A stretch of DNA of 64,000 bases from Flammulina velutipes. Taxonomy: Eukaryota > Basidiomycota > Agaricomycetes > Agaricales > Physalacriaceae. The stretch is taken from positions 2,108,001-2,172,000 of the forward strand of contig CM022377.1 of assembly GCA_011800155.1 (NCBI GenBank), read 5' to 3'. The notes beneath the pieces were generated by a model. It worked only from the letters and a program-made list of their open reading frames with translations, was not told where the DNA came from and made no database searches. Shown in pieces: positions 22,390 to 33,982 of this stretch (position 1 is its first letter; the number at the start of each line of letters is the position of its first letter). Position numbers and translations under genes: made by a program.

Positions 22390-23066
22390 GTACACACATA
22401 CGATACTAGCCACACCAACCCCTTGTGTTTCACATTATTGAAGCGATGACGCATTCCAAGCTCCCGCAAAACCAAATTGAGGTAGGTCGAGATCAAGTAC
22501 GAGGAAACACGCTGCGCCACATTTATCATTATGTCTCTTCCATGTTCAGTTACTTCGTCAACCCCGACGTCGTCGTCGACGAGCGAGTCAGAAAGTATTC
22601 TGTACCAATACGTTTCTTTGAACCTTCTCTTAACGCCGACCCCGCCTTTGCTTAGGTCCTAGAACGACAACTTTCATACTTAGAGCGAAATCACCCATGC
22701 CCATCCGATTGGTGCAGACCTGGGACTTTGACATTGGCGAAAGATATATTTCTCTCCGCAGTGTCAGCGGCCAAAGGAACGTATACCATGCGAGGGAACA
22801 ATAGGATCAGACTGAAGACCAATGTGCTTGTACTTAGATTGAGTTAAGGCCTTTTTTGAATGCCTGAAGTGCCGTTTCACTGAATCTCAGGCCTTCAATA
22901 CTAAGGACTATGGATACCAAGGAAAGGGTCTATTTTTAAAAGAGATTCCTGACCTAAAACATCTATCGATGCTTCTTACGCCACACAATGAATTGTCCGC
23001 ATTTGAGATGCAGGACATTGATCATATGTGTGAATGCATTGGGTATATTTTAATCATATCCTAGAA
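22390..23066. other. Intergenic region, no supported gene
   Basis: About 680 bp between copy 3 and a convergent F-box gene. A plus-strand frame open between about 22860 and 23060 has no start codon and no recognisable content. Confidence 0.45.
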
Positions 23067-24285
23067 CTAGTGACCTATTACAGTCCCGTATGGTACTTCC
23101 CAAAGGTCCTGGCTGTAGGCTTCGTCAAATCGTAAAGAGCCTCTCTCCATCGCCTTCGGCATCTGCTCCTTGATCTTCTCGATACAGAACACCCTCTGAG
23201 CCATTAAGACTTCCGAAAAGAAGACTTCTCTGGCCTTATGTGGTTCAGCATTGCTCAGCGTAACCAAAATCGTCGAGTTCTCGCCACACACATCATCCAA
23301 CGCACTCCATCCATGTACCTCGGCGAACGTTGGTTTTCCTTGAAGCCTCCCGACAATATGAACGACGTAGGCTGCATCACACGCCCTGTATTTCAATGAC
23401 TCGGCGAGCCAACTGACGTCTTGAAAATATAGAGTGAGATTCTCGTAGAGCATCAAAGTGATACGCGGAATCTTGGCGAGTGCCGGAAAGTCGTTCGGAG
23501 TGAAGGAAGTATCTGTAAAAGCACATCAGAGATGCATATTTAGCTGTCGATGAAACGTATAACACACTTGATCTAAGAAATCCGGGATAGAATACATTGA
23601 TCTCTTGGAGATGATGTGATGTGGCGGCGAGGAGCGGAGGAATGCTGCTGCCTGCCTGAACGCCTGATACCACGAGCTTCTTCAAGCGACTGATGTATGG
23701 GCTCAGTGCTCTCTCGTATACGCATGAAGCAGGATTAATCAGCGTCAGAGTCTCCAAGACAAGTTTGGGTTCTTCCCGTCTCGGAGGTGGGGTGTGCTCC
23801 TCGCGCGTGATGGTTACAGACCGGAGGGTGAGGGAGCGAAGTCGTGGGTAAGAGCACAGGAAGGCATGGAATGCATCGTGTGTGATGAAACGCACCCCGA
23901 CGAGGGTGAGGGAGGTGATGTCGAAATTCTTAATCTCCGTAAGGATGTCGGCCGGGACGTGTTCGATGACCATGTCCACGAGCTCTAGGGACTTCACATT
24001 GTGCTGAGCCTTGAGGACGCTCACGGTGATGACTGAATCGTTCGCAGAGCGGATATCGACGAGCCGAAGATAGCGGATGTAGCGCGAAATGTCTGGGGAT
24101 GTTTGTAGAAGACGATGGAGACGTTGGAAGCCGCGGGATTTGGCGAGCGTCACTTGGTAAAACAGGTGCCGTCGTGCAGCTACCACGAAGGAGACGGAGA
24201 CCGGAGCCAGCTTGAGCAGTGCCTGTCTGTCGCCATGAAAGTTTTCGACGATCGCGTCAATAAGCTCTTGTGGTAACGGCAACAT
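23067..24285 (-). CDS. F-box-like protein with leucine-rich-repeat-like body
   Basis: Two exons. The ATG at 24283-24285 starts MLPLPQELIDAIVENFHGD, the N-terminal half of an F-box, followed by LAPVSVSFVVAARRHLFYQVTL. The middle contains repeated leucine-rich strands (VKSLELVDMVIEHVPADIL, RLRSLTLRSVTITREE, RLKKLVVSG) as in LRR-type substrate-binding regions of mushroom F-box proteins. A GT-AG intron after GFLRS joins a second exon that ends WEVPYGTVIGH and TAG at 23067-23069. Predicted to be an SCF substrate receptor; the target is unknown. It belongs to a different subfamily from the 17.5-22.4 kb trio. No break is visible. Confidence 0.8.
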
Positions 24286-25205
24286 GCTAGAGACATATTC
24301 TGAGAATGAAACGAGCTCTGTTATGATAAACACTCACCGGATGAAGGAGGGAAGGGAAGAAAATGGCAGTTCAAGGAAAGCAGGTTTATCTTAAGCCGAA
24401 GTACGTCACAGGATAGTGCCTATGGGGTTATGATTGCTATCCAGAACGCCTTAAATCCATTTATACAAGTCTTGGGACAATCCGTGAGACGAAGAAGGGT
24501 CAGTGTATAGAGTGCACAAGAGACCATGAAAGTTTCCGTAGAGGATGCCGGGGGTGCGAAGGCCTTAGTGATGGATGGAATATTGGTACAACGAAATAGG
24601 TTTCGGAGGTGAGCATCGTTGGAGCGGTGGGAGGAAGGAGAGAGTCAGAGAAAGTTTTTACAAGACATAGCGGACCCCGGTGGAATGATTTCAGTGTGGC
24701 GTAAATCAATTAAGCTAGAAAACATACACTGACAGGCGCTTTTTTGGCGCGATTAAAACCTTCAGAAGTCTCAGTTTCTAACGCTGTCCATTGTGTACTG
24801 TAGTAGTGTCCATACTTACTTGAGCGCCTTTACCGTAGTCGTTTTGAATTTGTCATGTGATCATCATCCTCTTCATCGGCGACGGATCAACGGGACTGTG
24901 ACTCTTTCTCAGAGCGACCACCATGGTGGTCAACAACATTCAACATCCCCTTCCAACGTGTTATCATGGAGGATTCTTCATGACTATAGGCTTTCCTAGA
25001 GGCAACAAAGCAATCCCCTGTAATCCACGTGGCACTATACGTCTTGATATCGAACGTTCATCTCGACCGCTCTTTGGGGTTTTGAAGGGGAACGGCACCA
25101 CATTCCTCCCCTTTGACTCTCTCTACGATGCCTTCCTTCTGGTAACTTGCCCTCCGAGCCTTGGCGATTTTTTTCAGTCACTAACGGGAAACTGATAGGC
25201 CGCTT
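24286..25205. other. Divergent intergenic region
   Basis: About 0.9 kb between divergent genes. A plus-strand frame with an ATG at 24923 (MVVNNIQHPLPTC) runs to 25195 but shows no family signature and could be a 5' leader frame of the wax-synthase-like gene. CATGTGATCAT near 24855 partly resembles the F-box upstream element, but the match is short. Confidence 0.35.
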
Positions 25206-26417
25206 ATGTCCTTTACTTTGGCACCTCTCCAACCAGACACGCGTAGGCCGCTATCTTGGCAACCTTTTCTTGACGCGTACTTGCCTTCTATCCTCTGCGT
25301 CTACCTAACTTCATACCTCGCCATCCGGGGTTCCCCCGTCATCCTACGAGCAGGATTTCTACCAGTAACGCTATACAGCCTCTACCGGAGCTCAACAACG
25401 GTCAACCTCGCATGCATAGCGGGGCATGAATGTGGTTCTGAATCCTATTTCTTGAACCAAGCCCTTTTGGTATGCCGCATCTGGTACGACCTCGTAGTCA
25501 CTGAATTTTAGCTTCCACTGCAGCTTCAAAATACGTTCTTTGGCCTGTTTGTTTTGACTTGGACGTTCTGTCAGTCACCTCGTCGAAAAGATAAGGACAT
25601 TGCAACAGTGCTTGATCTCATTGCATCCTTCCGAGGCTTGGAATGGACCTTCAGCAATACATACGTGCCGAAGGAATGGCGGCCAACATCGTCTCGAGGG
25701 CTTTTCTCTCTATACACCCTAGCGTCCCTCATATTTCACCTCGTTCTCTTTGACGTGATACATCTCCATCTACAAACTTTCGCTCCCGAAATGTACGGCC
25801 CAGGAAGAAGCGGACCTCTGTTTGACTACACTGGTCGCCCCACCCTTCGTTCTTCCTATCTTACCTTCGGAGCAGGCATCGTGATTTACGGAGCGATACA
25901 AGTAGCGTACGACGCCGGGACACTGATTGGAATTCTCCTCTTGCACCAGCCTCTCACCGCCTGGCCGCCTATCTTTGACCAACCATGGCGTGCAACGTCG
26001 CTATCCGACATGTGGGCAAAACGATGGCACCAGCTCTTTCGACACTACTTTGTCAGCGTTGGAGGTGCGCCTGCGCGTCTTCTCGGACTTCCGCGCGTTT
26101 TTGCGGTCATGGGCGTTTTCACCACCTCCGGAGTGTTACACTGGCTCGGCGGCTGGGGGATGGGAAACGGAGCGGAGTTTTGGCATATGGCAGGGTTCTT
26201 CATCGTCAGCGGTGTCGGCGTTACGCTGGAGGGTGTCTGGAGGAAGCTTACGGGCGTTAGAGTGGGCGGTCCCCTTGGGTGGGTATGGACGATGTCATGG
26301 ATGGTGTTCTGGGCAAATTGGCTCGTTGACGGTTGGGCGAGAGAGGGCCTGATTGGATCAACTTTTTTCCCCGAGGGGATGAGGCCATCTGAGCTCTTAG
26401 GGATGTCTCTCGACTGA
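25206..26417 (+). CDS. Wax-synthase-domain membrane protein
   Basis: Two exons (25206-25469 and 25512-26417) encode about 389 residues with several hydrophobic segments. The intron joins FLNQALL to LPLQLQNTFFGLFVLTW in phase. Hydrophobic segments include YLPSILCVYLTSYLAI, the region around LFSLYTLASLIFHLVLFDVI, TFGAGIVIYGAIQVAY and WMVFWANWLV. The core MBOAT/wax-synthase signature is RWHQLFRHYFVSVGG followed by a conserved His in TTSGVLHWLGG. Family members transfer acyl groups to lipid alcohols or act in terpenoid and polyketide pathways in fungi. I see no biosynthetic cluster next to it, so the substrate is open. It is probably an ER membrane protein. Confidence 0.8.
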
Positions 26418-26499
26418 TACACTCTTCCTACCCTGGAGGAGTGGTAGGGTCCTACCACTTAGCATTATGACTAGTACATAGCCTTTACTTGGCAGGTGA

Positions 26500-27360
26500 G
26501 TAATATCTTTGTGCGGATACGCTCCTTACATTGAGATTATGCTATCAGGCTATATAGTGTATCTTTCGGACTCTCTATCCCAAGGATACGTAATATACCG
26601 TGCGCCACAGTTCGTGCTGTCAGATATCTGTCAAGTCAAAATTACAGTCTATTGCAGAAGACTATGCACTCGATCACTTTGTGCGGATAACTCGATTCTG
26701 CCGTATACACCGGCAGCAAATCTGGCTGCCCTGCGCGCATCTTACGGGTTCATCCAATGGCCACCAAGTTTCTTGTCATGGAGGTACTGTATTCATCTGT
26801 AGGAGTGAAACTACCCCAGGTAACCACACAGCTGCAAATAATTTTTGGAAAGGAAACCAAACCTAAAATGAGCGTTACAATGGAAACTGTGGCGCAAAAC
26901 AATGGGTATTTTGCTTTTTGTGACCTTTTGTAACGCTTAATTGTCGGAAACTAGCCCAATGTTACATTGTTGTAACGCTCCAAATGGAAACTCAACTGCC
27001 TCCATGTTACGCGTTACGTTTCACTCCTACAGACGAATACAGTACCCTGATCACCAGGTGACGATCTACTGGGTATGTGAAATACTATGATTCTATGGAC
27101 CCGAAAGGCTTGAATAGAGGAAGCCAGAGGTCTTCCAAGGATTCACTCCGGATTGTCTTTCCTCAAATTCTGGTCTTATTCGAGTCAGTCAGAGGTCTAT
27201 CGTTCAGACAATAGGCCGTCATCCGTGCACGTAAGTTTTGCCCTTCGACTTTTGTCACGCTACTAACGTATGGCATCCACAGCAAACGGAAACTCGTGGT
27301 CGTTCCAATGATACTGAACGTCGACTTGTTTTCGCGTTGGGCGAAAATCTCGTCCACTGT
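26500..27360 (+). repeat. Duplicated segment, copy A1 (interrupted by a MITE)
   Basis: This stretch resembles 29430-30060. Clear matches include CGTGCGCCACA.TTCGT.CTGTCAGAT near 26600 (frame RAPQFVLSD.CQVK) and a region near 27290 containing CGGAAACTCGTGGT. Both copies read as decayed coding exons on the plus strand, with mostly silent differences in the first block. The protein family is not recognised. A 256-bp MITE sits inside this copy. A short open frame ends at about 27360. Confidence 0.55.
26787..27042. mobile_element. MITE with CTGTATTC termini and TA target site
   Basis: 256-bp non-coding element. Its left end matches the inverted complement of its right end over about 24 nt with one mismatch (CTGTATTCaTCTGTAGGAGTGAAA, lower case marks the mismatch). 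It is flanked by TA on both sides (26785-26786, 27043-27044). The interior has several GTTAC/GTAAC motifs. The duplicated segment near 29720 retains an unoccupied site with a single TA. TA duplication fits the Tc1/mariner or a related group; no transposase is present. Confidence 0.8.
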
Positions 27361-28283
27361 CTAGGGTGAGGTCACGAAATAGTGTTGAATCCAGATAGCC
27401 GAAAAAGTGCCATACAACGTCCATTCCCGATGTTGACGTTCTTCAACGTGGCCAAGGGTAAGTTCGAGAACATGGAAGGCACCCGTGGCTCGCATCTTGA
27501 TCAACTGAGAAACATTGAGCAAATCTAAAGGATCGGCAGTAGACTGCAACTCGTCGTGCTGGCCATCGTACTCGCTGAGGGAGGTGAAGGGAGTTATGTC
27601 GATGACGTACTAAACACAATACTGAGATGACCAGCCGACAAAGGGCCACTTAAAGAAATCTCATTGGACAAACTACATGACAGCACTAGGATCAATCCTC
27701 TGAATAATGAGAAATGAGGGTTAGCGCTCAACGCAAAATGTTCCACGTCATAGAAATACGCACCGCAATCAACCCCTGACGTGCGGCCTGGCTCGCACTG
27801 GTATGCCACATTATTTGCATCTCTTTGAAACCTGCTTCATGCCAAAGATCCTCGAGCCGCCAAAAGGCAGGTTCCATTTCTTGAGGGGTGCATTCTCTAA
27901 GCGCGTAGTTGTCGATAAAGGTTAGACATAGCTCCATATTACACGCTAGTGTAGTGACCTGTATGCTTCGCCCTCTTGGAAGCCCACATTTAGCAGTGCA
28001 GTATTTTGCGACCAGTAACGCGACCAGGTCGTAGGGATAATCTACGGTGTCGATGTTGTGCGTCGCCGCGAAGGTTCTAATCTCTGGCTCGTTGAAGGCA
28101 ATACCAAGGTTGACCTGGCCTGGGAAATAATTGTCTTCGATGCGAGGAATGTACTTCGGTGGTAATGACTCCCATGGGCCGGCCTCAAATACGCTGGGTT
28201 GCTAAAGAGAGATAAGCTGAGATAAGTGATTCAAGCGCATTAGTAAAACGCACCTGATATTCGTTTGCGAGGGAAATTTTCAT
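27361..28283 (-). CDS. Unknown protein, duplicated gene copy B1
   Basis: The ATG at 28281-28283 starts MKISLANEYQ, followed by an intron and a second exon with WESLPPKYIPRIEDNYFPG, CGLPRGRSIQVT, FIDNYALRECTPQEMEPAF and WHTSASQAARQGLIA. After another intron the frame reads RIDPSA. Further downstream, 27361-27630 is a strongly coding-like minus-strand frame (YVIDITPFTSLSEYDGQ ... YFVTSP, TAG at 27361-27363) that probably forms the last exon, though the donor that would join it is weak. Without it the protein would stop at 27673. I do not recognise the family and see no signal peptide or membrane segment. A near-copy lies at 28696-29303. Confidence 0.55.
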
Positions 28284-28695
28284 GGTCGTGGTCCGTGGCA
28301 AAGTTGTGGTACAGCCCCGGTGCCAGGGTCTTCACAAAGTCACATGCTCGCGTCGGGAACTCAAATTTTAACGTCCCACGCTTGAAGTTATGCTGATACT
28401 TATACTTAGAGATATGCGGCAATTGACGGTGCTCAAGAAGAGAATTCAACATCCATACCTGCTCTGCCTGCGCTCTTGGCTGATCCCAATATCAACAAGT
28501 ATTGTATCTCAAGGATTTCTGCCAGTACCGCTATCCAGTATATCATTTCATAAATCACCATTCCGTGAATACACGCCCAGTCAAACCAGTTGATTCGGTA
28601 AACGACTGGAAGAAATTGGCGATACCGAAGATTGAAAAACAGCGCACCTGGTCGGTCGACAGGTCACCCCAAACAAACCGGGGTATTGGCGATAG

Positions 28696-29303
28696 CTACA
28701 CAACAGCGCTAGGATCAATCCTCTGGATAATGAGAAAAGAGGGTCAGCTCTCAGCGGAAAATGTGGCATGTCATAGAGATACGCACCGCAATCAAGCCCT
28801 TACGAGCGGCCTGGCTTGCACTGGTATGCCACATTATTTGCTTTTCCTTGAGACCTGCTTCATGCCAAAGATCCTCCAACCGCCAAAAGGCAGGTTCCAT
28901 TTCTTGAGGGGTGCATTCACTGAGCGCGTAATTGTCGATAAAGGTTAGGCATCGGTCCATATTATGCGCTAGCCTGGTGATATATATGCTTCGCCCCCTC
29001 GGGAGCCCGCATTTAGCATTGCAGTATTTGATGGCCAGTAACATCACTAGTTCGAAGGAAGAATCTATGGTGTTGATGTTGTACTTTTCCGCGAATATGC
29101 GAATCTCTTGTTCGTTGAAGGCGATTCCAAGGTTGACCTGGCCTGGGAAATAATTGTCTTCGATGCGAGGAATGTACTTGGGTGGTAATGACTCCCATGG
29201 GCCGACCTCAAATACGCTGGGTAGCTGAAGAGAGATGAGCTGACCTGAGTGATTCCAGCGTAGCAAAACGCACCTGATATTCGTTTGCGAGGGAAGATCT
29301 CAT
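28696..29303 (-). CDS. Unknown protein, duplicated gene copy B2 (probably 3'-truncated)
   Basis: Paralogue of B1. It starts MRSSLANEYQ at 29301-29303 and keeps the same intron positions, with second-exon motifs WESLPPKYIPRIEDNYFPG, KCGLPRGRSIYITR, FIDNYALSECTPQEMEPAF and WHTSASQAARKGLIA, ending RIDPSAVV and TAG at 28696-28698. The sequence after the stop does not resemble the probable last exon of B1, so this copy has likely lost its 3' end or the two diverged there. The upstream regions share TCACAAAGTCAC. Function unknown. Confidence 0.55.
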
Positions 29304-29429
29304 GGTGGTGGTGCGTGGCAAGGTGTGATGTTGGTACGGGCCGGGGTGTGTGGTCACAAAGTCACGTGCTTGCATTGACGACTTGAACGCTCACCAGCGC
29401 TCACCACCACTTGAGTTTATACTAAATAC

Positions 29430-30060
29430 TTGGGTGTACTCGCTCCGTATACTTACAAGAAGACGCAGCTCAGCTACCCACTCTACTTAGACCGCCACCC
29501 GAAGGATGTACGTTATATGAATATCGTGCGCCACAATTCGTCCTGTCAGATCTCTGCCAAGTCAAATTCACAGTCAGCTACAGAAGAATATAGATCCGCC
29601 TTATTCATCACTGAAATGCGGATACATGAATTTCGTCACAGGTATACAGCGAATCTGACTGCCCAGCATCTTACGAGTCCATCGGACCTCCCTCATCCGT
29701 CGAGTCTTAGACTCTAGACTCGAGAGGTACTGGCGCACGATTCACCAGGAATTATTTTCGTAAGAGTTTTTACGGGCCCAAAACGCGTAGATAATGGAAA
29801 CAAGAGGTCTTCCAAAATCCCAAAGGATCCCCTCTGGATTTTCTTTCCTCCTGTTCCTGTCCTATTCGAATCGGCCAGAGGCTCAACGTTTGAGCAACTA
29901 CCCTACATCTGTGCAGGTATGTTCGCCCTTAAATTTTTTTCAGGCTTCTAAAGCGTGGTATGCACAGCAGACGGAAACTCGTGGTTGTTCCAGTGACGAC
30001 CTCGCTGCCACCGTTTGAGGCGAAAGTCTCGTGGATCCACGGCCACCGATTATACGAACC
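29430..30060 (+). repeat. Duplicated segment, copy A2 (no MITE)
   Basis: Counterpart of 26500-27360. It holds the same RAPQFVLSDLCQVKFT-like frame near 29530 and the CGGAAACTCGTGGTTGTTCC block near 29970, where one frame reads RKLVVVPVTTSLPPFEAK. At 29728-29729 a single TA occurs in GAGGTACTGG, matching the position where copy A1 carries the MITE. It looks like a decayed gene, and the family is not recognised. Confidence 0.5.
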
Positions 30061-30316
30061 GTTTCCTAGATACCTTTTGGGGAGCAGTTCATTTCCGGTA
30101 TGCTACTTTCTATTTCTATCATGATTGGTGATATGATATTATCTACTTCCATAGCGAGGTGTATCTCACTCCGGCAGGGATCGACCTATCTGCTGGTTCC
30201 CATGCTTTCGAACCGTTACCGTTGCAGATTTTCCCCCAACTGGTATAGCTAGGCATTCAGATGACTTTCGGATTTCACGCCGGGCACATAAGTCGCATCT
30301 CGCGTTATCTCATTAG

Positions 30317-31304
30317 CTAAGAGGCGGGGTAGATATACCAATGATTACACGGTACACAATATAAACCACATAAGCGCATCGCAGTGCCGGTGGTGGGATG
30401 GGAGTTAAAACCCCTCGATGATACTGTACAGGAAGTCTTTGCGGCGTATGGGCGTATCTTGACTTTACGAACAAGGGGAAAACAGTGGACAATGTTCCAT
30501 AATCCCGTCTTCAATGTCGCGGAGAGAGGCACCGTTACGTTCCAGACCTGTGCAAAGGACACGTGTGGCGCAAATAACTGCAACCGTCACTTCATGGGTT
30601 CTCTATCGCCGGTGGAGAACTGGGAACGTAATGTTAATAGCAGAATTTGAAACTCACATATGAGACACATGCATTGAACGTTCTGGAGTCATGGTCTGAT
30701 TGTGAGTACATCGTTGCCAGAGCGTCTTTCTGTCAAAGTTATTGAATGTGACTTGGAGGAACAGATGATCTAGAGTGAGTGTAGCACGTATATCAGATTT
30801 CTCCTCGTCTCGGGTATCTAGGCCAATGGAAGTCGCTGACTGTACAGAAATAATAGATTCACTCCGGGGTATGTAGACCGAGGCTAGAGTCGTGTCGTCG
30901 AGCACACGTTTATACGCCACACGCGCGTCCGCGCAGTTGATAAGAAGCTGTATAGTTCAAGGCACAGGGGGGTTTAAAGAGTCAAGAATAAGTTGGTGGG
31001 AAAGGAGGGTACGTACGTTCCCTTAGCAGTAATACATAGAGGTGCAAGGTACGTCCGGTGATAGGTATGAATACCTAGAGGCACTGCATACTGACAAGGA
31101 GTTCTTCGGAGGATGGGAGTGCGTGGGAAGAACGGATATACAGCGGCTGTTCCTAGCTTTCAATGTGCATTGACTCAAGAAGTACTCAAGTGCTGAGGCT
31201 GAGGTAGTACTTACCTGTGGATGCACGCCACAAGTCACGTCAAACGCCACATCTAGATCGAAATAGTAATCTAGCAGATCCAGAGATCCAGACGCGGTAG
31301 TCAA
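30317..31304 (-). CDS. Unknown multi-exon protein (tentative model)
   Basis: Several coding-like minus-strand segments join in phase. The order is: PRLLTTASGSLDLLDYYFDLDVAF to CGVHPQ (ending before a GTAAGT donor), then YAVPLGIHTYHRTYLAPLCITAKGTY, then LLINCADARVAYKRVLDDTTLASVYIPRSES, and possibly a last part with VWNVTVPLSATLKTGLWNIVHCFP ending at 30317. No ATG is found for the first part, so a 5' exon is missing from the model. The joins of the last two parts are uncertain. I do not recognise the family. It could be a decayed gene. Confidence 0.35.
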
Positions 31305-31880
31305 GAGGCGTGGGTAGCATGGGTACACCGGATCTGAAGAGGCTGTTAGGTGGTGATTTACAGGAACGGCAGATACTAATGAAGCGCTGGGGCGGAAGGC
31401 GGGAGACGATGGCTCGGTAGTGCTAGGCGACGAGCAGAGTAATATTCAGCTTCCTAAATAATTTCCGAGCGTCTGCGGTCTAGACAGCCAGCGCAGGCCC
31501 CGTTGGCGAGCTACGCACATACAGACGTACTTTATAAGAAGCCGTTCATCTGGAGGGTGATGGTGATGGTTCCTCGGTGCCTGGCCAGATTGACGGTAAG
31601 AGCATTTCTGGGGAGAATAATACCGGTTTTTTGAGTAATAACAGCTGTAGAATAAGCTGCAAGTTGCCATCCAAGCTCTGCAAATTGAAACACAGACGAA
31701 ATTTCCACGCGATTTGACTTTTTTGTCGCGTGGATCCAAAGCACGTGACACGGGACGAAGCTTGATTCGGTGCCTGGCCTGAAATGATTCTAACTTGGTT
31801 TGCTCCCAGCTTGCTCCTGACTTCCATCATCTGCAGCGTCGAGCGCGACGACGAGCACGACGAAAACGACAACGGCGACG

Positions 31881-33982
31881 ATGCCTGTGGCGTCCATGAA
31901 GCCCTCGGACGATCCTCTCGACGAGGTGCTCAAGCCACCGCCAGACGAAACTGTCGAACAGCGCGAACTACGCTTGGAAAGAGAGGAGAAGGCTCGCCAA
32001 GTCAGTGCGGCCATCGATGCCAGCATAAAGTCTGAGCGACAGGCAAGGAAGAAGAAGAGAGTCGTAAGGCTGCTGCTACTCGGCCAGAGTGAATCAGGTG
32101 AGTCCTGCAACCGTCTTGGTCGTGGCAATGTGCTGACAGTGCACAGGGAAATCTACCACTTTACGACGTACGTCTTTACCCGACAATAAACCGATGATAC
32201 TCACGTTCTCCTGCAGAATTTCAGCGACTGTACACGCCAACAGCGTTCCGGGAGGAACGGATTCTATGGCGCGCAGTAATCCAACTAAACATTGTTCGGT
32301 CTATACGAACCATCCTAGATGCTATCTCTCGCCCGTCTTCACCCCATGCGTCTCCCACTCGAGTGGAATCCCGTCGTCCACGTCAACGACACCCGTCACA
32401 CGATTTCGACGGCCGAGTCGACTCCGGCAACGAGTCAGAGCCCGACTCCGACCAGGAAATGCACAGTCATCATCGCTCGACGCACTCTGTATCCGCCCGG
32501 AGTTCATTCGACCATCTCGGACAGCGTTTACTGCCTCTACGCCATATCGAACAGCTCCTCATCGCAAAATTGGTTCCGCCCCACGAGGACGAGGCAACCC
32601 ATCTTGCAGGTCCATCTCACTCGCGTCAACAAAACAAGGAGATCTTCGTGAGACCTGGGGCCGCTTGGAAAGGTGGCTTATCGCGCGCGAGAGTTCATTA
32701 TTCCAGTGCTGATGCATCCTCCCGGCCGTTAAGTACGGGAGATGCAGGGCTAGATTCTCCGGACGAGGCGCAGGAGGTCCTACATGCCTGCCTGGACGAC
32801 ATGATTGAGTTGTGGCACGATAACGCCGTTCGACGTGTCCTCAAGCGGAAAAAGGTACGTATAGAGGAGTTTCCTGGATTGTAAGCCAATCTCCAGATCT
32901 GTCTGGTTTGCTCTGATGATCTTTTCACAGCTTTTTGAACGACCTGGAACGCGTGTGCTCGTTGCGATATCTGCCATCAGATGGTGCGTCGCCAACCGCT
33001 TCATGCGCTGTCTTACTCACTCTATTCAGATGATGTTCTCAAGGCCCGTTTGAAGACCGTCGGAGTGTCCGAGTACAAGTTCGAAATGGAGGTATCAGCT
33101 GCAAGAGATTCAGGAACTGAGTGGCGAATAATCGATGTCGGAGGGAGTAGAAGTCAGGTGCGATTTGCCATTCACTCCAGTCCAACCGACTAACGTCTAT
33201 CTCTCCAGCGTCGTGAGTTCTTTCTATTGATTGTTGCCCCTTGAGCTGTGATTGACACGGTCCTGCGTTAGAAACTTGGGTTCCTTTCTTCGATGATGGT
33301 GCGCGGGTCCATTCGTCCTCCGTTTCCAGCCCTCTGACGCTGTGCAGTTGATGCAATTATCTTTTTGGCCCCCATATCTGGATTTGATCAGGTCTTGTCG
33401 GAAGACCGAACCGTGAATCGGCTGGAGGATTCAGTATTGCTCTGGAAGGCGTTATGCTCGAACAAGCTCCTGCAACACGTGGATCTTGTCCTCTTCCTCA
33501 ACAAATGCGATATTCTGGAGGCTAAGCTGAATGCTGGTATACGGTGAGAGACGCTTGCGTTTTCTGATCCAAATACATACTGATTGATGTTGGGTAGGAT
33601 GGCCAAGTATGTCAGGAGTTATGGCGATAAGGAGAATGATTTGGATACTGTTAGTAAATGTATGTGTTTTCTGTGCTCCATGTGCAGTTTACTGATACCA
33701 AACAGATCTCCGAAGCAAGTTCAACGCGATACATCGCGAGTATAGTCCGATGCCGAGAAAGTTTTACTCGTTCTGCACGAGCGTCACGGTGAGCGCTGAT
33801 TACCTGGGATCGAGAGAGTAAGGTCGCTCACGCCGGGGCTGCACGCATAGGACACTACTACTACGGCGGGTATCATTGCCAGTGGTGAGTTCTTTTGTGC
33901 TGGTATCTAGTTCTGATGACTGATTGTTGTAGTGAGGGATATGGTGATTAGGCAGCACCTCAAGCAGTCGAAAATGCTGTAA
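31881..33982 (+). CDS. Divergent large G-protein alpha subunit
   Basis: Many-exon gene starting MPVASMKPSDDPLDE (no N-terminal myristoylation signal). A basic helix leads to the P-loop GQSESGKST, completed across an intron. A long Ser/Arg/Asp-rich insert of about 200 residues lies in the helical-domain region, as in other large mushroom G-alphas. Later motifs are the switch I region ARLKTVGV (catalytic Arg kept), switch II DVGGSRSQRQTW, guanine-specificity FLNKCD, and TSVTDT for the TCATDT motif. The usual switch II Gln (DVGGQ) is Ser here, predicting weak GTP hydrolysis. A 4-nt exon at 33209-33212 is needed to keep the frame. The protein ends LKQSKML and TAA at 33980-33982. It should act in receptor-coupled signalling at the membrane. 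Confidence 0.85.

Noticed and set aside
22860..23060. Plus-strand open stretch after F-box copy 3
   Set aside because: It contains no start codon, no splice signals I trust and no recognisable protein.
24855..24866. CATGTGATCAT before the wax-synthase-like gene as a fourth copy of the F-box upstream element
   Set aside because: Only the first nine to ten bases match and the distance to the ATG is about 350 nt, unlike the fixed 35 nt of the others.
28440..28600. Possible wax-synthase fragment (QGFLPVPLSSI resembling AGFLPVTLYSL)
   Set aside because: The match covers only about 10 residues and the flanks do not align, so chance is likely.
30384..30650. Plus-strand 88-codon frame opposite the tentative gene at 30.3-31.3 kb
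   Set aside because: The minus-strand frame reads better with neighbouring exons, though neither is certain.
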